The notes under the pieces: generated by a model
The model's input: only the letters and a program-made list of their open reading frames with translations
What the model was told of the DNA's origin: nothing
Databases searched by the model: none
Program-made: the position numbers and the translations under genes
NCBI GenBank assembly: GCA_036362985.1
Contig: JAYGXS010000004.1
Coordinates: 39,159,626-39,223,625, forward strand
Source of the DNA: Ligula intestinalis
Taxonomy: Eukaryota > Platyhelminthes > Cestoda > Diphyllobothriidea > Diphyllobothriidae
Length of the DNA: 64,000 bases
Direction: 5' to 3'
In this document: positions 48,707 through 59,636 of the stretch, in pieces
Layout of the letters: each line of letters starts with the position of its first letter
Position numbering within the stretch: the stretch's first letter is position 1

Positions 48707-51700
48707 GTGAGTCCAATCTTCTTGTCCAACTAGCTTATTTCTCTCGCAAACAAACTCTTAGTGATTCGGTTTTTTAATCTTGTCCCCTATTTGCCGGTTT
48801 TTTTCACTTCTCATCGTTACAGGAGCTTTCGACACATGATTTACAAGGAGCTAAATTGATATCACCATTTTGCTCTACCACTACCACCCTTCCCTGACCG
48901 CGGATAAAGTCTTCGGGTGTTGCCATTTAGTATGTTTGCCTTTACTGGTAGTTAAGTTTAGCGTTTGATAGAGAAACCTCATCAGTGGTTATATTATGCA
49001 TTTGCTTCTATGGACCTCTGCCCTGCGCTCCAACTTAATTGTGTATGTTAGATGCCCTCGGATAAAGTTGTTAGGACACACCCCTAGTCCCTCCTCTCGG
49101 CAATTATTATTACGTAGCTGACTCAGAAAGACGGGGCTAGCCACTGGTAACGCTTCTTTCGAAACCTTCAGAGTTTTGAAACTTTAGCAGAAGGCAAAAT
49201 GTGCTCCGACGTAGCCGAAGTGTCAGTTGCCCTCAGTGGAGGCATGCTGACTTAATTTTGCAGACTGAATCCTCTTTTTAATGCTTGAATGCGACAAGTT
49301 TCCAAACCGTCACTCGAATTGGTGTTGGTTGTGGGGCTGCCATTTAAAATTATACAAAATGGGAAGTTTTGAACAATGTCAGCTGAAGTGGGAAGTTTCC
49401 CAATTTCCTTCACTCATGTTATTTATTGAAATAATTTCACACTCTTTTCAGAGTGCCTTAGAAGGTGCACGAAGGTAAAACTGCTGAAGGCCTTCGACAG
49501 GGTCGATTATCAGAGAGCCAAATTTAGCATCTAAATGCGGGAACACTTAACTTATACACCTCTTCAGCAGGCGCAAGCCAGACATTCTATCGCATACCGG
49601 TGCCTGCCGGACCCTGGTATTCTAAATTCAAAAGGCTTAGTGAAATTTGGTTTACACTGTGCGGATACTAACTATAATTTGGAGTAGACACTAGCACTGC
49701 TTCCTAGTGGTTTGCAGGATGGCAACAGAAAATTCCTTCTAACTGCTGAACGCCCAGTAATTACCTGGAGCCTGAAATAGATTCCTTCTACTGTTAGGCT
49801 AATCTTCTATATTTTTTTGGCAAATGAATGCAGCAAACCAAGAAGAACATACCTCCCTGTACGCTGAACATAGAGATTTTGAGAGCTTAAATAGGGAAAC
49901 CGAAGAAAGCGGAAGCGGCAAGTTCCGGAGACGGCTTTCTGCTGACCTTTTCTCCCGTTTCCTGTACTCGCCTTCTAGTTTAGGAATTCACGGGCTTTAT
50001 GCAGACCATATAAAATAGACTGACTCATTCTGGTGATTACGCGTTGTCTGATCAGGGCAAATTTTACCCGTAGAAGGCCCATACTGATGTCTGCTGGCTA
50101 CTTGCAGGGACCATCACTTGTAGAACTGGATCCAGTTACCTTGGTCAATTTGCACACGCCTATCTCTCAGCTTTGACTCGTCTTTGCGGGTGTGAGATAA
50201 GGGGTCGTGGTGGACGCTGCAGTGGCCTCTCTCTCTGTCACAAACATACCCACACACGATAAACGAATCCATCCTTTGGTCGACATTATACCCTCAGAAC
50301 GGTGCTGGTCCTCAAAGCTGGTTGAACTGCGGGCGTGAAGCTTTCATAAATTCAAAAACCAACTCTTAACGCAACATTTGGTGTAGGAAGTGAGCGACAC
50401 GTAATGTCTACGTCTGTCAGAAAGACTGTTCTGTAACCTGCATGCGTCGCTGAACTTCCTGATTGAAGTGCTAAGACAAATTAACTATTTGCCTCCTAGT
50501 GCGTCAATTTTAAGTGGAATTACGGCAATCACACTTTCGCTCACCCCGTCAGCCAAGACTAAGTCGGAGGTGAAATCTTATTCAGCTAGGGTAAGGGGAG
50601 GAATGATAGTTGAAATAGTTTTTTGATTGCATAGGTCGGCAAAGGTCCGTTGCCACTGACAGAATATATGGATTCTCTATTTGAGCGCATTCTGCGCTCG
50701 CTTGCCAGTACAGAAATAACTTTAGTGCACTAAGGTACCTTTACCAACGTAAGATAAAGTGTTGTGTTTCAGAAGCTTTAGCCAAGAACATGGTATCTCC
50801 ACTGAAAGTAGCAGTTTCTTATAGATAAACTGTTGGGACATTACTGCCTTTGTTGTTAGACCCGCTTGCGCAACTTTTCCCAACAGACCATTGAATATCG
50901 TATTAGATCCAAGCGGTCGTATGACAGCTTGCTTCCTCCAACAGGAGTAGGACGATCTTTAGTACATCGGATTAGGTGGACATGATTCATCACAACCATT
51001 TATTATTCAAAACTAGTACGGTGGGAATTTCACATTTGCCGCTTAACTCATCAACCACGAAAAATTCTGGATACCAACAAGCTTTCGTCAGGAGGGCAAG
51101 TAGGTGAACCCCTCGGGAATGACTCACTGATTGGTATGTATATCCTATATATTATGAAGCTAGGTCTCCTGCGATGTCAGGAGGCGGCGAACGAACGGAG
51201 GAGACAAAACAGTGGGATTTGAGGTGATTGCTATCACCAATATGAGCATCATCACTGGAAGACTCTTGAGCCCCCTCCACTAATCCACTATTACTATAGT
51301 TTTGGAATTTAATCAGTCATATTGAAGGATTATTTACTTTTTGCGTCTAATGAACGCCTTATTACAAAATAAGGGAATCGGTAGTTTTGGGACAAAACTG
51401 CTGATTAATTTCCGGCTTCTAACAAATTCGGCGATTTTTTCAAGTGACCGGTTGAGCGTGAACGGTGGTGCCACAGAGAAGCAGTTACTTCACGTAGCTA
51501 TGGACTAAGAAGGGATTGAGAGCTGGTTCGATTACAGTTGCGAAAAACAAAGGGCGAGTAACCAGCATTTTGCCTCTCCTCCCCTAGGTGGGGAGGAGCG
51601 AAATTCGCTAGTTGTAACTTAATATGGTCATTAATTAGCAACTAGTTTGTTACCCGGTCGAGGGCCTTACAATGTCCTACGTGGAGTTAACTTTTGCCTA

Positions 51701-53236
51701 GGTGTTGTCAGCGCGTTGTGCAAGTCTTTCCATGCACCCTACCACTGCTGACACTGGAAAATTCATTTGGTGCTCCGTCTTCCTTGACCTCAAGACGGTG
51801 GTTACAAAGTAACGGCAGTAGTACTCTTGTCCCATTACGATGCATACATAATTCTGAATTTTCGCACCTCGCAAATATCTTTAGGAGAGATTTGTGTTCG
51901 GATGGATAGTCTGATGACGAGGTTACTCCCATCGGCCGTCCATGACTCATGTCATGCTACGAGGACTATAATTTGTCGAAGTTAAACGCGCACACGCACA
52001 CGGCGCGAGAGAGGAATGCCACTATGGAGTCGATGTCTCTTTGTGGTTGCAGGTAAACACAGTCGCTTTCCAGACTACTCGACAGGATGGCCAATACTGA
52101 GCCTCACCCTGCGACTGAATCTTTAATTAGCTAGTCCAAAATCGTCTGATACGCATGTCCCGTCGGACGCGCTTATTGATGTGCGTCGGATGAAATGCGA
52201 CGAAAACGGAACCCAGACCTTAACGCCACTTATGTGGTTGCAATGATTTGGCGTTTATGCTGGAGGCTGTGGCTTGCCCCAAGGCTACCTGAGGATACCG
52301 TAATTGAGGTGTCACGCAACGTTTGAAAATGTCCGTGGACAATATGGAAACATTGGGTGACTCTTGGCCTAATCGTACCACTGGGCACATACTCCCTCAA
52401 GTGAATTGCCGATTTGTTTGCCTTGTAGCGGTCATATTGAAGGACTGGCCTAGGATGGATAACTATATGCTTCTAAAACGTGGCTTCACTTTTCTGTCCA
52501 TGGTGTTGTGATTATGGCATATTCCAGAACAAAGGAGAGGCCGAAAGTAGTGTTCCACACATTCGAGACAAGGGCCTCGAATCTAAGTGACGGATGCAGT
52601 CAGGAATGGCTATTCATCCTTTATTTTCAGTGGCCGTCACTACTGTGGATCGCATTTCACCGGGAAGTATTGTGCAGCGTCGTTGACTCCGTCTCTCAAT
52701 CATAAATTTTTACTGGTTTGAGACTGATCAAAAATTACTTAAACTCGAATTCACTACACTGGCTGTTGTTCTCTGTCTGAATCAGCCTTCACCTACTCGA
52801 ATGGTTATACCTCAAAACAGTCCTTTCTAAGTTGGTGGAACAGCCTGCTGCTATCGCTTTATGTAGTATAAAGATTGGATCAGTTCCCTAGAGATCTCTC
52901 ATGTACACGCAGAGCTTAATATGCGGGCTGAACCGTGCAGACAGGAGCTGGGACCTGCTTCAGTTCCATCTAAAGGCCGTTCCGCTCAGCATCACACACT
53001 TTGGCAAACCCAACCAGAGGGCGCGGACAGTACCTCTTCATTGGTCTGAAAATCCTATTAGCCCGTGATCTATCGAGGTGTTGGAGTTTGGTCCCTGGTA
53101 GTACCTGAATTCGGAGATAAAAATATGCAAGCCTCTATTAGGCATGCCACGGTGGAGTTCAAGAAGCGTGCCGGACGGCAGTAGGCGAGATCTCATTGGG
53201 TGATCTTCACGTATGAAACCGCTTTGGCCTTCAACT
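48707..53236. other. Non-coding stretch, probably intron
   Basis: Follows the donor of candidate first exon 2. Apart from the tiny RT-like motif at 49487 nothing was recognised. No exon with Ig, membrane or kinase features was seen. Confidence 0.5.
49487..49519 (+). pseudogene. Possible reverse-transcriptase motif A remnant
   Basis: KAFDRVDYQRA resembles the KAFDxVDHxxL motif that holds the first catalytic Asp of non-LTR reverse transcriptases. The surrounding sequence shows no other RT block and a stop follows within about six codons. It is either a tiny LINE fragment or chance. Confidence 0.2.
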
Positions 53237-53306
53237 CTTTCTTCTTCTTCTTCTTCTTCTTCTTCTTCTTCTTCTTCTTCTTCTTCTTCTTCTTCTTCTT
53301 CTTCTC
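53237..53306. repeat. (TTC)n microsatellite, pure
   Basis: About 23 uninterrupted TTC units. It lies between both candidate first exons and the Ig exon, so it would be intronic if the gene model holds. Polypurine/polypyrimidine tracts of this kind can form triplex DNA. Confidence 0.97.
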
Positions 53307-55359
53307 TTTCTGATCGCTGCTTAACCACTCTGCATGTTCCACGACTTCTTACTCGTCAGACTAATTTACAGCTAACTTCCATTGCGGACCACCTCACTCT
53401 TCACCACTAGTGGGAGCTAGGCTGATATCCGGGTGCTTTCCTCTGTCCCCATAATCCGAACATCAGTTCTTTTTGTGTGATCTTCAAAGCGTTGTTTATT
53501 AGCCTTCTTTAATGAGCATGACAGCTGGTACCCAAATATCCACATCCGTGCAATTCTATTGCCTACTCTGCCTTTTTTCCACATTAAATCGACTGTCAGC
53601 ACGCCCACGGAAGGTTCATTCTCACTTGCCGCGAAGAATACCTGCGTGTGATAGGCCTCGTTGTGACATTAACATACCTCCTAAATCTAGGAGCCGTAAA
53701 CACCTATCATCATCTCACTCGCGTTCTTATTCTGTGGCGTCGGTTGGGGATGCAGGCACGTGGGCGTGAGAGCGAGAGAGAGAGAGCTACGGTCCTACAC
53801 GCGCACCTGCGTGCGTACGGTCTCGTGCGCCGCCGCCCTACGCGCGCCCTCTTTACAACGCACGTTTCTTGCATTATTAAACCGAGTGCGGCTGCATCAG
53901 AGTCCGGAGTCTCCATGGCTGCTCACTCTGAAGTGCCATATGCCGCCACCGCTGAGGCGACTAGTGCGTGTAGGTTTAGTCCCAGGCAGCGGCAGCGGCG
54001 GTCTTGATGGCAGGAAAGTAGTGGAGCGCGGCAGTTCTTTTCCCCAACTGCCATAGCGGCTTTTCTTTGCTGCGCAGGCCGACGGCGCGCAAGCCTCCCA
54101 GCTCTGATGTTGGGACGCAGCAGTAGTGACTCTGGGTTATTGTTCATAGTCCAGCCATACGCTTTCCTCTTCATTGGCTACAGTAGAGAGAGGGAAATTG
54201 TGAAGCGGAGGGGTGAAGGGAAAGAAACGAACATCGAGTCCAACTATTTAGAGCATTCCGATTGGTAAGCTCAAGGTTGTGAGTAAAACTTTTCGGCGAG
54301 TGCCACTGGCATTTTTGTAGTAAAGCGGTGAGACCGGGGGGGATAAAACAATGGTTTTTCATCGATGTACTCCTGGTGGAGACTGTGCGAGTAGCTCGGC
54401 GCCGTCTGGCTTAACGAGGAGAAGTTATAGCAGTTTGTATTAACACTAAAACATGACTGTTGGAGATGCACTAGCACTTTACAGCGAAGTGTAAGAGGTT
54501 TGGAGCCAGTGGTAGCGTAGAAAAACCACGTACCTTTTGCTGAAAACGTGTTCCTTTTATACACCGTCGCAGCTGTTCGAAGGGAGTTCTGTATTTTACT
54601 ATCAATTCCTATCCGCATCCTGATGAACTGAAGCGTGGTCTCATCTTTGACCGTGATTTTTAATCTAGTCAGAAAGGAAGGCACAGTGAATTGTAAGTTT
54701 TCCATTTATATCCCTAATAGTGATGACTAAAGACAGCCTTTCAACCACCCATCTCGGTTGAACTCCGTTGTAGACACCCTAAATTTGAAAACTCTGCTTC
54801 TGAATACACACAAGAGCTGTCCGACAAACGATGAACATCTTACCCTTATGTATGGTTCAGTTGGTTGATGGGCCTGAAGCTTCTTCACAAACACCCAGCT
54901 GCACATTATCGAGGGTTCTGTAAAGATCTACGAAGACTAATTTCCTATATATTTCCACCCTATTCACCGGATTTATCGGGTTAGTTTTGACCAACGAGGC
55001 TTCCTATTTAAGGAAGAATCACAGTAATAAATATCGAATAGGGTTTATGATACTTCCGACCTAACGGAGAGGTTCACGGGACCATATTTAGCCGAAGGTA
55101 TGGGGTCATTCTTATGCGGGAAAGTGATCATCAGTTAACGACGCTACAAACCAATCTGAGTCCGGTGTTGCACAGACTGGCTATCATTGGAGCGAGTAGC
55201 TGAAAGCGAACGTAAGCTAAGTAATGTGAATTTGTGATTTCATTTGAATCAACGTAGGCCAGAATTATATTCGTTGTATAAGTTGGTTTTTAACTTGGGA
55301 TTAACTTTGTGCAAGTGCTTGATAAAGTACATTTACTGCTGAAGGGATTGGTGGTAATC
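53307..55359. other. Non-coding stretch with GC-rich island at about 53720-54110
   Basis: The island has a GAGAGA run (about 53766-53787) and many CpGs. An ATG at 53915 opens a short Ala/Ser-rich frame without signal-peptide or domain features. Its texture resembles the other islands. Confidence 0.45.
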
Positions 55360-55580
55360 ACTTAAATGCCCCCTTCCCCATAATACAGGTAGAATAGCAC
55401 AAAATTCCAGGGAGAGCGCCTATTTTCGTGTTCTAACCTTAGCAATACATGTAACCCAAATCTTACACATAACCCTACTCCTAACTCTAGATTTATAATA
55501 AACCCTTATTCTAATTTCTCTTAAATCCAACTCAAGGCCACTTATATTACGGGCGTTCCTATTCCTCTGTTCTCCCAGGG
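55360..55580. repeat. Family C telomere-like repeat
   Basis: CCTTCCCCATAATACAGGTA and AAAATTCCAGGGAGAGCGCC lead into CCTAACCTTAG-type units (for example ATAACCCTACTCCTAACTC). It closes with AAGGCCACTTATATTACGGG and CGTTCCTATTCCTCTG. Confidence 0.6.
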
Positions 55581-55639
55581 GTGACATAAACTACATCTAG
55601 CGAGGAATTTCCTAACTAAGTAAATTGGCGGCGTGTACG

Positions 55640-56000
55640 TTATTTTCCATGGATTTGTGCCATCGACGGTTCAATCGCCAGTTTCGACGGTCTACCATGT
55701 CCTCCACAACAGAATGGTGCAGGGACGGTGACTTGTGCGGCATTACAGTAAGAATAGACTTGCGATGCATCTACTTTGCCCTCTGTTCCACTCCCCCACC
55801 TGTGCCTGGTTTCAAAACGGAGGTAAGAAGACCGGAGATAGGGGAGGGCTCAGGTGGCTGGCACGGCGTCAGTCTGGATCCACCACCATCTCCCATGTTC
55901 GGCATTTTTGGGAGCGTGATCCCAATAACGTCTGTCATGGCCTGATCTGGCTCCGTGCTGGTCCAGCGCATCTACAAGCGGTCCTTTTAGGGGCATATAT
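55640..56000 (+). repeat. Repeat family B, copy 3
   Basis: Blocks in family order: GTGCAGGGACGGTGACTTGT, ATAGACTTGCGATGCATCTA, CTCCCCCACCTGTGCCTGGT, AAGAAGACCGGAGATAGGGG, AGGTGGCTGGCACGGCG, AACGTCTGTCATGGCCTGAT and GTGCTGGTCCAGCGCATCTA. This is one of the better preserved copies. Confidence 0.7.
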
Positions 56001-56184
56001 GCGTGCTCACACTTACCAAGAAGCACATATTATCTGATAAGTTTTCAAAGCGATGCATTAAGTATGCGTGCAAAACCAATAAAATCCTAGCCCATGGGTC
56101 TCGCTATGCGTTCATCTAATGAATATTCCATAGGTGTTGCTGCAAAATGGTTTGGCAGATGACACAACTCCCAGTCAATTTATA

Positions 56185-56385
56185 CTTTATGCTTTAAGGT
56201 TAAGGTTATAGTTATATTTGGGGTTAGTGTTAACTATAGGGTTAAAGCTAAGATAAGGGTTACGATTTAGGTTTATGTCAGGCCTAACATTCGGGTGAGG
56301 ACACGGGAATTTTCAGCCTTCCTGGAATTATGCGTAAGGACGCCTTTATTACTTGGGTGGGTTGTTCCTATTGCTGCGTGTGTTT
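56185..56385. repeat. Family C telomere-like repeat (TTAGGG orientation)
   Basis: TTAAGGTTAAGGTTATAG, GGGGTTAGTG and ATAAGGGTTACG units are followed by GAGGACACGGGAATTTTCAG and CCTTCCTGGAATTATGCG. That is the inverted flank of the copies at 37005 and 46655. Confidence 0.6.
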
Positions 56386-57724
56386 TAGGAGGCTCATGCG
56401 CCATCGAAGGATTGCTTGTCGCCGTAGTGAATCAAGTTGAATAATTAGTGAATGACGTATTGAGGTTCCAATCATGTACGGCGTCCTGATTTGAGGTCAA
56501 TAGTGTGAAGGTGTCGCGCATCCCTTGGTCTCTTAAGATTGTGGACTGTAATCAAGGAGGTGACTGACAAATAAATTAAGGTTTACATTTTATGCACTGA
56601 AAGTAGATATACGACGAGTCGAGCAGAGTTAGGTTGTCTTAGAAACTAGTGTTTGTAATAGAAATTCTCCCAAAAACCGGAGTCCGAAGGAACACCCGAA
56701 TTGTTTAGAGGCAGCTGAAGTTCCCATCAGTCTACTAAACCAGCCATGTTCCTTACGTAGACGTAAAGTAAATGCTTTTTTCTGTCACAGACACTGCTAC
56801 AAATGCTCACGCGCGTTTTGTGTCGGTCATTTGCCTTGGCATCGACCCTGTTCATCCGCAGTAAACCTTGTTTATTTTATTGAAGATGCGTTAAGGGTTT
56901 TAAGTGCTATAACGAAGCGTTTCATACTTTCGCCTCCCCTTCTGGGAAACACTTGATTATGCATCTGCTCAGAGTCTAGTTTTCGACCAAATGCGTTAAA
57001 TCGTTTTCCCCGCTTCCAGCTGATAAATCTACTCCCTGTCCTGGCATTGTAAGATGGAATTTGATAGGTTTTACTTACTTCTATGTTGTCTCTTCTTTCT
57101 CTCGCTCAGCTCGCCAATGCTGCTAGCAATTTGCAAGTAGTATTCGAGCGGCCAGATGTGATCAGTCTTTGATAGACGTTCAAAGTTTCCTGTTGATGAG
57201 TTGGTTGTGGGAAATATTCCGATTTTTGGTTGCTGGTGTTTGTGGTTACCTGTGTGTTTAAACCGTGCTTTAATACAGCAACTCTACGAGTCGTGTGCAT
57301 TTTGAACTTCACCAGAGAAAGGAGCTCAATACATGCGCATGTGTCCTAATAAAGAGGCCACAATGACCTGATTACGATGGTTTCGTTCACTTCGGCAAGT
57401 CAGCCTGACTTCAGGCCGCCTGCGCATGTGTGTTTGAGGCCCCTCCCCCCACCCCAATTTCCACGCACATACACGTCATACTACATTAATAATGCGTCCC
57501 TCGACGATCGCCCCCCTCACAGGAATTGCGCGTCTCTGAAACGTGTCTCTTTTCCAGAGCTAGGTTTATGTGTGTGCGCGTTCATTCCCGGAAATGGATG
57601 TTGCAGAGGCAATCCTACAAAAAGAGCTGGCGGGTAAAACAGAGGCGCTACCTAATTCCCAGGATGTCTCAGTAGCTTTGGCCTGCGAATTTTCTGGATA
57701 AGGATAGCCAGGCACGTAATAAGT
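56386..57724. other. Non-coding stretch
   Basis: No gene was recognised. ATGTACGGCGTCCTG near 56474 also occurs near 23248. The stretch from about 57370 is GC-richer and includes a C-rich tract near 57445. Confidence 0.5.
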
Positions 57725-58045
57725 AACCATACTGGCAATACAGGTACTAGCTAAAAGCCCAGACGTGTATTTCATCGATATCCTGCTGCTGCATGACACA
57801 GTTGCGAATGTGTCACCTGGCATTCCCTGTGGGTTTTCTGGTAGATTCTCCATTTTTTTAAATTATAGCTTTTTAATTTTCTCAGAAATCTATATCCAAA
57901 TTGTAAATATTACGTGGTAATCCCACCGTGGATAATGGACATCGGCCCAAATATTCAAATCAAAATTCGGTCTGAACCTATAGACCCTTTAATACACTGA
58001 TCCACTCCAAGGTATAAATTATTTTTTGAAGAAATTAAAGCTACA
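57725..58045 (+). repeat. Repeat family A, copy 4 (longer)
   Basis: The head has GCAATACAGGTACTAGCTAA, followed by AGCCCAGACGTGTATTTCAT. Its 3' part (GGCATTCCCTGTGGGTTTTC, then ATCGGCCCAAATATTCAAAT) is shared with 7735-7835 and with 32510-32640. The full element is therefore probably at least 300 bp. No coding potential is seen. Confidence 0.65.
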
Positions 58046-59600
58046 GAAACTGGTCCTACGACGCCTTGTGGTGCCCTCAGCCGAGGGAAAGGCGTCAGGC
58101 CACACGCTACGAACATGCATTATGTATGCAAAAATAGAAGGCTGGTTGTAAGCAGGACGTGTACTGAGAACGGAAGACGACACAAATGGGGAGGCTTGGG
58201 GAGTAAGTGGGGTATATTGCATGATGGAAATTTCATGGACTGAAAAATCACTAATCCACACAAAGAAGGTCTGAATCCGCGTCCGTCACATGTGTGATGT
58301 CTGTGCAGTGCGGGTAATATGCACTGCATCCCTCTATCCTCAATTGGGCAGTATAGAGGAGCCGGAAGAAACAGTGCAGGTAATAATGGGTAGTGAAAAA
58401 ATGCCTCAGTGGATTTCATCCTGAAAAGGCAAGAGGGGTTTGTGGATACGGGATGGTCTTCTCGAAACGGTAGTGTCGACCTCTGCGCCGCTTTGCGTAG
58501 TCACTGGGTCCTCTGCCCCTAGGTTAGTGCTGACCGGAGTAGTGGGAGGATGGAGAGCACACACCTCAGCTGGTGGATTTGCGTTCTACGTTGGCTGTAC
58601 ACGTTCTGGCCCCGGTACGTCAAAATCCACATTAGCGGCTGTTCCAGACTTCTTTATATTCGGTGTTTGTGTAGCTGCGAACGCGGTCCAGATATCGAAG
58701 TATAAATCTCGCATCTTCTAGCCTTATTTCTACTATTTGCCCTCGCTGCTCCGAACCGCCACCAGATAACACTTCGCTTCATGTTCCAGTCTCGTATAGA
58801 CACTTTCGTTAGGCACAAGGGTTCGAGGTCGGGTGTCTAATCCAAGGTGGGTTAAGACAGTCTTGGCAGTGAAGCCTGAGAGAGCATGAAGCAACAGTTG
58901 CCCAATCTAACCACTAAATACATTCATCACTGAATGTGGTTTACGTCAAGACGGCACACTACTTGACACCACTAGAAGCCCCCTGTCCAAACAGGCAGGC
59001 TTGGGCCGCCAGTCGCTTACCCCCCACACCTTCAGCCAACAAAGAGGCATTAAATAAAGCCTCCCTAATTTGTTGCTGTGGCGAAATTTTCAATTTTTTC
59101 TCATAAAAAAATGCTAACCGTGGATGTAAAGATAAGTGTTGATGTGGATCTGAAATATATATTTTGCGTGAAAAAGAGGGACCGATCCACCAAACTGTCG
59201 TCAGTACAGCACCTTTAAGATTTGCCAACTTTATTCTTTTTGGATCACGCTATCAGGAAATTTGTATTAGCCTGGTTCCACTGTTCCGCATCTTTTGTTC
59301 AGCCGACTACGGAAGCGCTATTCCGCAGGTTAGGCGCTATGGCACGCTTATCTGCTACTATGAGAGCGAGGAATATAGGATAGAAAATGAGTGTGCGTGC
59401 GTGCGTGCGATTTAATGACGCCGACCAAGTAGATGTCACGAAATCAACTCCTACTAATCGTTTGATATGCTGCCGACTGAGCCTTTTTTGGGCCCTGAGT
59501 ATTTGCACGGCAAGCTCTACTTACCCTTTTTGCCATTGATGTTATGGCTCCTCTCTTTCGATCCTACTTCCCACTAGCGTCAACAGATTAGTCCGTCCGC
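58046..59600. other. Non-coding stretch
   Basis: Unassigned apart from the GTGC repeat at 59392. A B-box-like GGGTTCGAGGTC near 58819 lacks a convincing tRNA body. Confidence 0.5.
59392..59411. repeat. (GTGC)n short tandem repeat
   Basis: GTGTGCGTGCGTGCGTGCG-type units, about four copies. GT/CG-rich like the island at 23440. Confidence 0.8.
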
Positions 59601-59636
59601 GTGACGCAGGCGCGCGCGCGCGCGCGCTTGCGTGAC
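59601..59636. repeat. CG-rich near-perfect palindrome
   Basis: GTGACGCAGGCGCGCG (59601-59616) pairs with CGCGCGCTTGCGTGAC (59621-59636) over 16 positions, with one G-G mismatch and one G-T pair. The centre is an uninterrupted CG alternation (59610-59627), which favours Z-DNA. It could extrude as a cruciform. Confidence 0.85.

Noticed and set aside
53038..53328. Minus-strand frame with a long poly-Glu tract
   Set aside because: It translates the pure TTC tract.
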